64,000 nt of DNA from Carya illinoinensis (taxonomy: Eukaryota; Streptophyta; Magnoliopsida; Fagales; Juglandaceae): assembly GCF_018687715.1 (NCBI RefSeq), contig NC_056752.1, positions 9,190,001 through 9,254,000 on the forward strand, in the 5' to 3' direction. The position numbers were made by a program, and so were the translations under genes. The stretch's first letter is position 1, and each line of letters opens with the position of its first letter. This document shows positions 23,189 through 35,419 of the stretch, piece after piece. The notes beneath the pieces were generated by a model. That model had not been told where the DNA came from, made no database searches, and was given only the letters and a program-made list of their open reading frames with translations.

Positions 23189-23999
23189 AGCCTAAAATCA
23201 CTTCTAATGTGTATTTTGACTATTTTCGGTCCATCAATACAAACAGTCAACAATCACTTTTAAATATCAACTATTTATCTTTATTTGCACATTTTGTACT
23301 TGAAAATAACCTAAAAGAAATTTAAAAAATTGTCAAAATTATCCATATCCATCCATGAGAATTAGCAATCATCAGAATAAAGTTAAAAATAAAAAATTAA
23401 AAAATTAAATTAAAAATTGCAATATCACCCAAATTCCAAATGCATATGGTCAATGGTAATAAGTTAGATGAAAATTACATAATTACCTTATATAACTACG
23501 ATATAAAATAGTAGATATTAAAAATATTTTAAAAAACTATATATATACTTCAATCGGTCTAGCCTAGTCCAAAAAAATCAACAGCCCTGGACCAGACCTA
23601 AAATCGAGAATATAAGACATATATATATATATATATAAATTGAACTAGATTGATATACTTATTGGTCCACTTCGGTCTGGTAAGATTTTCTAGTCCAGAC
23701 CAAATAACTTACACTCCTAAACTTTAATCATTTCTTTACTCTTCATTAGTATCACTAATGAAGCTCATGGCACACCAACATCAATGAAATTTTAACGTGT
23801 ATATAAAAATATAAATGTATTTTAAAATAAAAAATAAAATTTGGCTAAAAAGAAAAGAGAAAAATAGGAGTTCCCTATATGAAAAGTGTTACAGTCAGAG
23901 ATAAATCTTACAAAAATAAACTTACAAATTGACATGACTCATATAAGATGTTAAGAATATCTACTATACAATCTAAGATTTCATATTATCTAACCATTC

Positions 24000-26143
24000 A
24001 CTTTAATCAAGTGGGGCAGTTACCCCTGTTTGTAATAACGTTTGGGAATCAATAAGATAGGAGCAGGGTGCTAGAGGGAAAACCATGGTTATTTGATAAC
24101 TTCTTATTTTCACTGAAACTGTTTGATGGATCAACACCCCCAAAGAAGATGTACTTTGACTACGAGACTTTCTAGATTCAATTACATAATTTGTCACTAA
24201 TGTGTATGAACCAAGCAACTGGGAATTAGATCATTGCATCTATTGACTCTATTAAGGATACTGATGTTAGAGATGATGGAATTGGCTAGGGAAATGTCCT
24301 CAAAGCTAAAGTAGAAATTGACATCAGGAAGTCACAAGCAAGAGGAATGACTATTAAACATCTTCTCGTAATGAGAAATTGCCTAGAATGTGTTTTACCT
24401 TTGGAAAGCTAGTGCATGGGCCACCTGGGTGCAATGGGAAAGGAAAGCGACACTTGCTAGACAGTAATAAGGAAAACCAATTTGGAGCTTGACTTCAGGC
24501 AAGCTCAAATTTAAGAAGAAGGAATGTCAATAATAGTCGTGAAGTAGACCATGGCAAAATAAGAGACAATGATCATGGTAAAAGCTCTGAGAGTTGGAGA
24601 TTGGAGAATGTAAAAAAGGCTCTAGTGCAGGTCAATGGCACAGCAAACAAGGAGGAATCTGGTGGAGGGGAAAGGAATACAAAAATCAAGGAATTTCAAA
24701 TTTTGAAATTGATCAGTCGAGATTTCAAGGGATATTGAAAGAACGTAAAGACCACAAATGTAATCCTGAGACGAGAAATTCCAAAAGTTGGAAAAAGGTG
24801 GAAGATAAGGTTGTGGGTGAGGGAAATTTGGTGGTGGTGGTGGTTGAAAGTGGGAATATGGATTTAGCCAGCCAAGTATTACAATAAAAAAGAAGATGGG
24901 CTTAGAGGCTAGTGAGCTAGGGCTTTGGCCCAATTTGGAACAAATAGACATAGATGAAGCCCCTGGCAAAAATAACGGTAATGAAAACTTGGTTGTTATG
25001 CAAGCACAGCACAACAAAGGGAACTCAAAAAATGGGAAGTCTGATCAAAGAAGATGGAAGAGAAGAGCTAGTTTTGCAGGTAATACTTCTGTCTTTAGTA
25101 TGAATGTTGGATCTAAAAGAATATTATTAGATGAAGATGAAGAATATGTAGAGGTCAATGTATCAAAAAATGGAGATTTGATGAATTGGTAGATAGCAAC
25201 TCAACAAATCAATCAATGGCAGTGGTTGTGTAGCAACCACGCCAAGCATTATGAAAACATTGAGTTGTAACTGTCAGGGGTTTGGGAACCCCTAGAAAAT
25301 TTCTGAACTTTGCCATTTGGTGACGGAAAAGAAGCCCTAAGTAGTTTTTATTTTATTGAAACAAAACTACTTGATTATAAGATGGAAAGTACCAAAAACA
25401 AATTAAACTTTGATGGATGTTTTGTTGATAAGAAGAGGGGGGTTGGCACGACTATGGTCTGTTGATGTGGATATCAAAATTATTAATTATTCCCAGCATC
25501 ATATTCACTCCAAAGTAGCTTGCTTAGAGAAGAATACATGCTGGTACTTTACTTATTTTTATAGTCCACCTGAGTAAAAGGAAGGAAACATGGAGGGTTA
25601 TTTTCACTATTATTTGAAAATCAACATTGCTGTGTAATGAGGGATTTCAATGAGATATTAGCACAGTCTAAAAAGTCAAAAAGGAGGGAGAGACCAGAAA
25701 GACAAATGGACAATTTTAGAACTACGATTGAAATTAATAATCTTTTTGACTTGGGATGGGTTGGAGACAAGTTTACCTGAAATAATAAACATGTTAATGA
25801 CTCCTTCACAAATGAGAGATTGGATAGAGTGGTATTTAATACTAAATGGTCAGACTTATTCAGCAATGGATTGGTCAAGGTTTTACATGCTATTATGTCT
25901 GATCATAGACCAATTATGTTGGATTTGAATGCAAAAAAAACTTTGATGGGAGAAAGAGGAGAAAAACATTTAGATTTAAAGCTAAATAGGTATTGGAGGA
26001 GGAAGGTGCTGATATTATTCAAGAGGCATGGTCAAATAATGCAGATGATCAAGATCCTTTGCAAAATGTACAAAAGAAGTTAAAGTCTTGTGAAGGGACT
26101 CTACTAAGATGGAGTTCATTGAAAGGGCAAGAAGAAGGAAAGT
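24000..26143 (+). mobile_element. Second LINE, plus strand, decayed and truncated
   Basis: ORF1 sequence starts near 24070 (LEGKPWLFDNFLF, DYETF stop IQLHNL, DVRDDGIG, VEIDIRKSQARG), a DUF4283-type protein. A damaged zinc knuckle (CFTFGKLVHGPPGC) follows near 24390. The ORF1 tail runs to 25192. ORF2 begins near 25259 with LSCNCQGFGNP, lacking a good ATG, and carries endonuclease motifs RDFNEIL near 25640, LFDLGWVGDKFTW-like sequence with a stop, and SDHRPIM near 25900. No reverse transcriptase follows; the sequence switches at 26144 to another repeat. Many stops and frameshifts are present. Confidence 0.75.
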
Positions 26144-27265
26144 GTGTAACACCCCGGATTTGTAGGAATCAAAGAGTTACTTCCTATAATTTAAAACTCA
26201 CATTTCATCAAGACATTTATAGACTCCAAAATATAAAATCATCATAATACTAAAAAATATCTTAATAAAATCCACCAATCATTAGAAATCTTCTATGAGT
26301 AATCTACTATACTTAAATAGTCATCTCACCTATGCTCCATAATTCTGATCCTTAACTGAACTATTCCAAAATCATCTAAAAAATATTGTGGAAATAAGGG
26401 GTGAGTTATCAACAACTCAGTAAGCAGAGAACATATACTAGTGTGCAAACATGAGCATTAACAGAGTTCAGAATGTAGAATAAAATATTTTTACTTTTAG
26501 AATGCAGAATCATAACATGTTATCAAAAATATCACAGCGAAAGTTTTAGAAAATATTCTTATTCAAAATTTGCTTTGGTATAGCATAACTGATTACCATT
26601 ATACTAGAACATCATATCACATCAGAGACCATGTTTAACCCCCGTAGTAGGGTTGTGCAAACTCGGTAACTAGCCGATCATAAATAGCATGTGAATATTT
26701 TCTTTATTATTCTCGGAGCCCCGAGTGTATACTCAGGAAAGACCACCAGAAAATCGTTTTGTTTCCAAAGTAAATACACTAGAAACAGAACAGTTAGTAC
26801 CAACCCAAATAGAAGTCACTATTGGCAATCAAACAGATCACCATCCACAAACTAAATCACAAATTCAGAATTGCATGCCAAAAGCTTTCAGAAATCAAAT
26901 CATATCATATTAGAGTTCAAAACATCTTTAAAACAGAATAGAATAGAATCGATCACAAAATATAATTTATGCACAAAATTTCATATTTACTCTTTTTTGC
27001 ACAGTTTAAAAACAAACTGCTAGAAAATAAGCTCATGTCTACACCAGTCATGACAAAAATAATTTTCCTTTTATACAGAGTTCATGAGTAATGCTAAAAG
27101 AGATAATTGAGGTTTTTTTTCATATTTCTTTTCAAAAATCAAAAGATGCATATTTTAAAAGTCAACCTCGTTTGTCTAGCATAGAAATTCCGCTTACTTG
27201 AACTTCTTAGTTTTTCATAATTTCTCCACAACAACACCGAACGAAAATCAATTGTCACCTATAAA
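26144..27265. repeat. LTR-like repeat fragment
   Basis: It starts tgtaacaccccggatttg, a common 5' end of plant LTRs, and contains gttatcaacaactcagtaag and ccccgagtg...ctcaggaaagacc, words often seen in such LTRs. No matching second copy, TG...CA end or target duplication is visible, so it may be a truncated LTR. No gene is present; the 62-aa frame at 26725-26913 has no family features. Confidence 0.35.
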
Positions 27266-27269
27266 TACT

Positions 27270-27648
27270 TCTTTTCTTTTTCTGGAATTTAACTTTTTAA
27301 GCAGCACGTGCTTTCAGATGTAATCTTACAAATCTCGAGTTAACTGCAAGCTTTTTACATAATAACATTGTGCAAGCATGCAATGAGAGGTTTTTAAGAT
27401 CTCATTTTACAAATTTCAACCCAACTCTAAGTTGAAGGTAGAGTTTTAGCGGCGATACTACCCTATTACCGACAGTAGTGCCCTCCCCCCCCCCCCCCGG
27501 TAGGAAGTGCCAAGGTACAAAGCCAGAGTTGGGCCCCAACCCACCTTGGTTTTCATCCGTCCGCTCGGCTCATTATATATATATATATATATATAAATGA
27601 AATTTAATGATGTCATTTTGTCTTAGGTTTCGTTTTAAACACATCCCC
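27270..27648. repeat. Duplicated block shared with 53055-53425
   Basis: It matches the later block in the same orientation over most of its length, including aagcagcac.tgctttca, ttacaaatctcgagttaa, aggtagagttttagc.gc, a poly(C) run (27483-27500 here) and ttttcatccgtc. A weaker third match lies near 59985-60090 in intron 3 of the second intact SDR gene. The block probably descends from SDR intron sequence. A (TA)n tract lies at 27574-27593. Confidence 0.6.
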
Positions 27649-28060
27649 CACTACAAGAAATATTACTTTTTATAGCCAGATTTTTTCACGGCACAAATTA
27701 TTTACTCGCAAAAAGTCAAAAATCACTATTGCAAGGGATTATTTTCGACGATACAATAAACTGCCATGAAAACACACTTTTTATGGTGATATATTATCGT
27801 CACAAAATTTAGCACTTCAAAATAGTGCTTGTTTTCCATCTCTGCCCACTTTTTCCGTAAAAAAATATTTTAAGCAATGATACATATCGCGGCAAAAATC
27901 AACTCGCTTAAAAAGATATGTAATTTCCATCGAGTACATTAATCGCCGCAAGGGAAAATTGTAATTTAGGCTGAAGTTAATATTATTATAGTGTGATATA
28001 TCGTCGGTAAAATTCATTTAAATTTCATTTTCTACGCTTTGAAATGTTGCCTAATTTTTG
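27649..28060. mobile_element. CACTA-type transposon end
   Basis: CACTACAAGAAAT begins at 27649, the classic terminal motif of plant CACTA (EnSpm) elements. It sits exactly where this copy stops matching the duplicated block at 53425, which supports an insertion there. The following sequence has repeated cggcaaaa/cgccgcaa words and no transposase. No opposite CACTA end was found, so the element is truncated or the far end is mutated. Confidence 0.5.
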
Positions 28061-28065
28061 CTTGG

Positions 28066-28080
<15 letters not shown>

Positions 28081-28120
<40 letters not shown>

Positions 28121-28242
28121 ATGAAATTGTTGCCACCACTTCGATCACTGTGAGCCTGTTGCCATGCAATAACGTCTTCGCCTTTAAAAATTCAGGCTCG
28201 TAACTTTCTCCTCAAACTTATCTCTCTAACTCCCGCTCTATA

Positions 28243-28335
<93 letters not shown>
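28081..28335. repeat. (TC)n microsatellites
   Basis: There are two uninterrupted TC tracts, 28081-28114 and 28247-28335 (89 bp), separated by unique sequence. The equivalent position after the sister duplicated block carries the 120-bp (CT)n tract at 53485-53604. Confidence 0.95.
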
Positions 28336-28337
<2 letters not shown>

Positions 28338-28349
28338 GATTAGGCTACC

Positions 28350-28905
28350 CCACCATATTGCCTATAGACTAGACCGAAAATTTTGATCTACCATTTTTCC
28401 AAACCAAGATGTGACTGATTACCCCTATAGACCGAATTGCACCATTAACTATTGGTCCATTCAGTTTAATTCGGTCCAAACTAGTGTAAAACAGTCAAAC
28501 ATACAAAAAGCCTAAAATTACTCCTAATATATATTTTGACCATTTTCGGTCCATCAATACAAAGAATCCACAATGTTTACACTTTTGAATATCAACTATT
28601 TATCTTTATTTACATATTTGTACTAGAAAATAACCTAAAAAAAGTTTGATTAAAATTATCCATATCCATCCATGAGAATTAGCAATCATAATAAGCTTTA
28701 AAATAAAAAAATAGAGAAAATGAATTTAAAAAATGCAATATCATCCAAATTCTGTCTAGTCCAGTCTGGTCGACAAAACCACACCCCTAGATCGGACCAA
28801 GAAACGAGATTCTAAGACATATATAGACCGGACGAGACTAATATATTTATTTGTTTAGTCCAACCTAATAGGATTTTCTAGTACCGAATAACTTACACCC
28901 CTAAA
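28350..28905. repeat. Compact second copy of the 21128-23722 repeat
   Basis: It contains both flanking parts of that repeat joined directly (tatagaccgaattgcaccatt, then aaaaagcctaaaattac and ccattttcggtccatcaat) and ends aataacttacacccctaaac. It shows what the repeat looks like without the SDR-containing insert. Confidence 0.55.
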
Positions 28906-29215
28906 CTTCAATCAATTCTTTACTCTTCATTAGTCTCACTGTTGGAGCTCTTGGCACGCCAACACCAATGAAATTTCAACAAGTGTATATTAAAATATTA
29001 ATATATTTTAAAATAAAAAATAAAAAATAAAATTTTGCAAAACAGAAAAGAGAAAAATGGGAGTTCCCTGTATGAAAAGTGTTAAATAAATCCCATAAAA
29101 ATAAACTTATAAAGTAGCATGACTACATATAATATGTTAAAAATATCACTTTACAATCTAAGGTCTAATATGATCTGACTATTGGCTTTACTAAAGGGGG
29201 TGATTGGCAACTACC
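28906..29215. repeat. SDR 3'-flank block, dispersed copy
   Basis: From ctttactcttcattagtctcac through gggagttccctgtatgaaaag to aagggggtgattgg, this matches 23728-24010 and the sequence just downstream of the first intact SDR gene (50016-50310). The shared flank marks this as another remnant of SDR-locus duplication. No coding sequence remains. Confidence 0.55.
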
Positions 29216-29882
29216 ACATGGGGATCCCGAAGATGAAAGGGCAGCATCCCACCACCCGTAGAACTTTAGGAGCTAGTAGGAAAGCCTTTTTCCTTCTAGC
29301 TAAGAAATTTTTATAATGTCTTAAGTTTTTTTAAAATTATTTTTTATTAGTCTTTTATTTCAATCTACATGTGTTGACATACTGCTGAGTTTGATGAGCC
29401 ATTTTTGCTAACATAGTGACCTCTGTAGAACTACCAGAAAAGTGATGGAAGAATTAAGATGACGAAAAAAAACAGAGATTAGAAATTTCAATTTTTGAAT
29501 AGAGAGACAAATTTATCTCAAAATAAACCACAAGATCTATTTTAATACATATTTAACTAATTAAAAAACAGTAATGATGATCAATAATATAAGTCTAAAG
29601 AAGTTCAAAATAGTAGGCTATGAAATATTTTCTCACTTTCTTGCATGATTTATCATGCTCTTTCTAGTAATATGTATCTCTTTGAAGACCAAAAAAAAAA
29701 GTGAGCCCCTTTATTTTATTAAAAATCTTCACTTAAGAGGACAGAATACCATGTGATTACAAACTTCAATGCCTTGGGAGTTATATGTGTTAATAAAGCC
29801 TGAAGTAAAAATAAAAATAAACTAAAGCTCACTAAAAATTTCTCCAACGTATTTGCTTCTCTAAAACTGGCGCAGGTCCTAT
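29216..29882. other. AT-rich intergenic DNA
   Basis: No gene is seen. The minus-strand frames near 29719-30157 lie mostly in LTR sequence and are low complexity. Confidence 0.35.
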
Positions 29883-30335
29883 TGTTAAATGAAAAAGAAA
29901 TCTCTTTCATTAATTTGTAAAAGGACGTGTACAAGTGTTTAAATAAAAGGCAAAAACTACAATTATGCCCTATAATGTACACGATACATGGAAAGTAAAG
30001 TTGTGCATTGACCAAGGAAATAAGGGGAAAAAAAAAAAGGAAAAAGGCTGGTGGCTAATACAAAAATATATGTGCGGTAACATTTCCCTTCAAGTTGACA
30101 CATAAAAATCCATAATGCTCTACTTGCGAGCAAAATGATGAAATAAGTCACAACCAAGTGCTTTAATGAAAATGTAAGCTGTTAATTCAAAATTTTGCTC
30201 CATTAGGGTAAGACAATAGGTTGAGACCCCAAAGTGCCAGTCAAAGAGAATGTCCAATAATTGATCGAAACTTGGCTACATCTACACCAAGAAATCACTT
30301 AAGATTACCAAGGTCCTTGATCTTGAAGTGAATGA

Positions 30336-32942
30336 CTAAAAAATCTTTGACATCATGTTAAGATCATTGACTACCAACAAAATGTCATCAATGTATACAA
30401 GAATGGCAATGAAAGACTTGACTTGAGAGCGAGTAAACAAGGAGTGATCAGCTTGTGATTGGATGATACCAACAAAGATAAGAATAGAGAAAAGCTTAGA
30501 ATACCAATTGCGAGAAGCTTGTTTCAACCCATCGATAGACTTATGAAGACAAACACGAGTCTCCCTTTACAACAAAAACCAGGTGGAGGAGTCATGTGCA
30601 CATCTAACTGGTGGATATGTAAGTGGCGAGAAGCAACAATCACAAAAGCACAACGAACAATCACAAGCTTGACAACCAGGGCAAAGGTATCATGATAGTC
30701 AAGGCCTTCAACCTGAGTGTAACCCTTGGCTATTAGATGAGCCTTATACTTTTCAATGGATCCATCTTTATGGAGTTTCATTTTAAAAGCCCAATTACAA
30801 CCAATGGGTTTCTTACCAGAGGGAAGGAACTGAAGGCTCAATGTGCAACTCACCTCTAAAGCATAAATTTCAGAAGCCAAGGCATCATGCCAATGGGAGT
30901 GCTAAATAGCTTGAGAATAACTATTAGGATAAAAATGTTCAATCAAAGAAAGAAAGGAAAGCAAAATTCTCAAGAGAGAATTTATGATAAGAAACAAAAT
31001 TAACAATGGAATGAGATGTATCGGATGAACATTGAGGCATGGAGGAAGGCATAGTGGACTTAGAGGGTCGGCAATGTGGGACAAACATAGTCTCAAAGAT
31101 AGGTGGTACGAGTGATGTGGCGACGTGGTCTGGTGGAAATGATTCGGGTGAGGGTAGGAGATGAGACATTTGGAGGATATGAAACAATAGTTTGAGTGGA
31201 TGATTGAGGGACAACAATAGGATAAAAGGGTGGAACGGGTATCTCTAAAGGAGGATGTGGAACAACAATCTAAGTGGGTGATTGAGGGACAACATTATGG
31301 AAAGGAAATACGTGTTCAATAAAAGTTACATCATGAGAAATTAAACATTCGATACTCTTTATGACCAAGAGAATAACCAAGAAAGATACAAGGAGTAGCT
31401 CGAGCTTGAAATTTATCCCTACGATATCACAAGGTTTGAGCATAACATAGACATCCAAAACCACATAAATGATCATATTGGAGGCCTTATCAAAGAGACG
31501 TTCATAGGGAGTGGTGTGAGCATGACTTTGCAAAGGGGTGCAATTAATTAAATAGGTTGTAGTGAGAATGCATTCACCTAAGAAAGTGATGGGAAGATTG
31601 GCTTGAAAACGTAAGCATTGAGCAGCATTAAAAAGATGTCGATGTTTACGCTCAGCCACCCTATTTTGTTAGGGTGTCTCAAAGCCTGTCCTTTCATGTA
31701 AGACACCTTGGTCACTGAAAAAAGTTGAGAATGGTGGTACAAGAATTCTTGGCCATTTTCTATGCGATCATGAAGAATTTGAATTTGTATTGAAATTGGA
31801 CCATAGCAAATAAATTTTTGATACATTGAGAAGTTTCATATTTAAAGCACAATAAGTAAACCCAAGTGACTCTAGAGAAATCATCGACAATATTAAAAAA
31901 ATAATGAGCACCCATGGTAGATAGTGTTTGATAACCATTCCAAATATCACAATAGATATGATAAGAGGCAGACATGCTTTTATTTGAAATCAAAGTAAAT
32001 GGAAGTCAGATATGTTTCTCTTTAACATAAACACCACAATGTAGCAAACTTCTAGATTTAGATAACATTTTAGGTAAACAAGAAGAAGATGGTTGACCAA
32101 GTCGTCGGTGCCAAATGTCTAATGCAATGGATCGATTCACATGAAGGATTGTAGTAAAGACTACTTATATAATAAAGTATATTATGCTCATCACTAACTC
32201 CAATCAGCATCCTCGTGGTTAGGTCCTAAAAAACACAAAAGTTGGGAACAAAAAAATGGCAACACAGTTCAAATATTTGGTAAGATGATAATGGACAAAA
32301 GATTAAACTTGAATTGAGAAACAAAAAGTACATTAATAAAGAGGAAGAGATGGAGATAAGTGAAAAAGTTCCAATATGAGATACTGGAACAATTTCACCT
32401 GTGGGTAAACGAGCTGGATTGAGTGGACTAAGGACATTTGGCTAAATGAGAGGTGCTTTGTGGTTAGACATATGATTGGATGCGCCACTACCTATAACCA
32501 TTGCATGAAGTGTTGCGGTTTTGATTCCAGTATGCAAGAAAAGCGATAAGTTGATAATAAAAGGATTTGGAGTGGCCAACTTTGCTTCAACATTCATAGA
32601 TGGTAACAGTCATCTTTCCCTTGCCTTTAACATCACGTGTAGAAGGAGATTGATCCTAATTAATATATGTAGCAATGACATCCAGTGTGGGCAAATGAAG
32701 ATGAGAAGACATTGAGTTTCTTCATAGTGTACGTATGATAAAATATAGTTGGCTGACAGTAGGTAAGGGATCCATAGCCAAAATGTGGCTTCTAATTTGA
32801 GCGTACGAATTAATCATTCAATCCCATGTGAAATTGGAAGACACTTTCAATTGCTTGTGGAGCGTTGAACTGGCATACTCCTTCTAAGCTCCACAAGTGT
32901 AGTGTGGTGTGGTCTGGAGTGTACTAAGCTCTTCCCAATGTT
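30336..32942 (-). pseudogene. Copia A pol relic: integrase and reverse transcriptase
   Basis: The minus-strand frames, all broken, begin with gag residues continuing across element D near 32942. The integrase region at 31760-31993 reads TMGAHYFFNIVDDFSRVTW, a typical Copia integrase core start. AERKHRHLFNAAQ and PITFLGECILTTTYLIN at 31500-31659 are its later part. Reverse transcriptase at 30524-30880 has GCNWAFKMK, KAHLIAKGYTQ and the LDVHM segment; the catalytic box is YIDDIL near 30380, a YVDD-type motif with Ile. Multiple stops and frame changes make it inactive. RNase H is absent. Confidence 0.75.
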
Positions 32943-33169
32943 GTTTATGAAAATAAACATGCTTTGACAACTTATCATAGCATTTGGATTTTATCACTTA
33001 CAGACATATTACATTTATGTCAGGATATACATAAGAAAACTTTACATACAGGACATAGAACAAATAAGGCATGTACAAATGAAAATCCTAGAATAATGTC
33101 AACCCGCATATGTAGTTGTGGAGTTATTGATGTTGGATAGCTCGACATTGGTTGGCTACTTTATACCCC

Positions 33170-35124
33170 TGCAAGCAAATGGGGAGATCACACACCATGA
33201 GCATGTCGCACAACATTTGGAATCAAGCAAACAACAGTCCTTTGGTAAAAAGATCACCAATCTTATCAATGTGGAAATATAGTAGAGTTTCACATCGCCA
33301 TTAACAACTTTTTCATGGATAAAATGAAAATTAACCTCTAGATGCTTTGTACAAGCATGATAGATGGGATTAGCAACAAGAGCAAAAGCACTCTAGTTAT
33401 TACAGCACACAGTAGGAGGAGAAAACAATAGGACGTGAAGATATTTTAATAACATCCATAACTAGTATAATTCAGTAGCCACCATTGCAAGTGCTCGGTA
33501 TTTAGGCTCAATACTAGACCGAGAGACTACACTTTGTTTCTTAGCACACCAAGACACAAGACACAGACCAAAAAATATACTGTACCCTGTAGTTGATTGC
33601 CGGTCTATGGCATCTCTAGCCTAATCTGCGTCGCAGTAAGCTGTGAGTCCTAGTGTCCCTTTGTTTGCTAAAATAGAGACCATGATCAATTGTGCCCTTG
33701 AGGTACCTTAGAACTCTCTTGACTGATTTCCAGTGAATCCTAGTTGGAGCATGAAGATGTTGGCAAAGTTGATTTATTGAATATGTAATTTCTGCCCAGG
33801 TCAACGTGCAGTATTGTAGGCTCCCACAACTTGCCTGTAGGAAGTCATGTCTTCAGCAAGTTCCCCATGGTCATTTGAAAGCTTTTGATCAGAGACACAA
33901 GGAACAGGATATGGTTTCGCACCAACCATACAGAAATGGTGAAGTACATCCATAATATATTTACTCTGCCGTAGGTGAAGTCCATGAGCATCACGAGAAG
34001 CTTTTATCCCCAGAAAGTAACCAAGGTTGCCAAGAGACTTCAGAGCAAATTCTTGCTGGAGATGAGAAGTGAGTGTCTGAATGAATGATAAAAAAGATCC
34101 TGTAATGATCAGATCATCAATTTAAACAAGCACAAAGACAAGAATATCTTCATGATGATATGTAAATAATGAAGTATCAACAAACAAGAAAACAAAACCA
34201 AAGTCAAGTAGACTAGTGGAGAGTCGAAGAAACCATGCTCACAGTGCTTGCTTGAGGCCATAAAGGGCCTTTTTCATCTTACAAACATGTTGCGAAAAGT
34301 GGGGATCGATAAAACCTGTAGGCTATTCGATAAAGGCATGTTCTTCAGGACTACCATGCAAGAAAGCATTGGAGACATCATATTGTAGGATGGGCCAACT
34401 ATATTGAACAGAAAGAGCAAGTACAATTCGGATAGTTGCTGGTTTAAAAACAGGCCTGAAAGTCTCCACAAAATCAACTCCATCAATTTGTTGGAACCCT
34501 TTTTCTATAAGGATAGCTTTATACCAATCAAGACTTCCATCTAATTTTTGTTTGACTTTGTACACCCACTTGGTCTGAATAACATTGTGATCAGATGGTC
34601 ATGAAACTAAGTCCCATGTTGCATTTGCAAGAAATGCATCATATTCTTGTTGCATAGCTTGCTGCCATTCCAGAGATAGAACATCTTGTGGAAAGGTAAC
34701 AGATGTAACAATATTAGGCATACTGGTAAATGCACATAGAGGATGTTTGGAGGTATAAAACATTTTGAAATTAGGAAACTTTTTGGGCCAAGTGGAGCCA
34801 GTTCGAGATCAACTAACCATATGGTGTCAAGGAGAATTTTTTTTGTGGGATATGTTCGGTGTTGGCAACAATGGATGAAGGGATGTCAGCTGGAGAAGTA
34901 TCTGTTGCTTCGAGTGGTATGGGTGGCAAGTCAATATCAAGTGAAACAATTGGAAGGTTGATATTGGCATATATATGGGGCTCATTATCAAGAGTTGGTC
35001 CAGGAAGTGTCTCATCAAGCACTTGGGAATAAAAGGATGTGAGATCAAGGACCATACCTGTCATGGAGCCATTTGATGCTGCAGGAGGAGTGTTGGAGTT
35101 CCAAGTTTTTGCTAGAAACAGGTG
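33170..35124 (-). pseudogene. Copia D linker, reverse transcriptase and RNase H
   Basis: This lies left of element C on the minus strand. A Pro/Ser-rich linker covers 34813-35064. Reverse transcriptase segments follow: LDWYKAILIEKGFQQIDGVD, ILQYDVSNAFLHGSPEE (34323-34565), and VLV then stop then IDDLIITGSF, a YVDD-type box with a stop at the Tyr position near 34110. The RNase H part has RVLRYLKGTIDHGLYF near 33690 and YRALAMVATELYWL-like residues near 33490. It reaches the polypurine tract at the left LTR. Several stops disable it. Confidence 0.8.
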
Positions 35125-35419
35125 CTCATTATAAAGAAGTAAGTATTGCCGTAATTTTCAATGAATAATTTTCCCACACATTTCATTGATAGAAGTTCAA
35201 AAATATATACAGAGTGATTGTGAAGCTAATTTAGGAAACATGTAAACAGTAAGGCTAAAACTAAGCTACTATTACAATATTCAATTCTAGAATTCAGCCT
35301 TAGAATCATTCTCCAAATATGGAATTAATGACAGAATATTGGACATGATTTTTGGCTATACATGCTCTGTTTTGGTTTGAATAGAATCCGCACATGCTTC
35401 CCTTATACGCTCCGCAAGA

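Larger units (their letters stand above)
21128..23722. mobile_element. Dispersed TIR-like repeat, split by foreign DNA
   Basis: The left part begins taggggtgcaattaatccgg near 21130 and runs to about 21260. The right part, 23190-23722, ends cttacactcctaaac. A more compact second copy lies at about 28350-28905, where the matching left and right parts are adjacent. The 1.9 kb between them here holds another MITE, an unidentified stretch and an inverted SDR fragment. The ends resemble inverted repeats of hAT-like elements (taggggtg...cactccta), but I could not confirm a target duplication. Confidence 0.45.

Noticed and set aside
29719..30157. Minus-strand hydrophobic frames that look like membrane proteins
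   Set aside because: They cover AT-rich DNA and the left LTR of Copia A.
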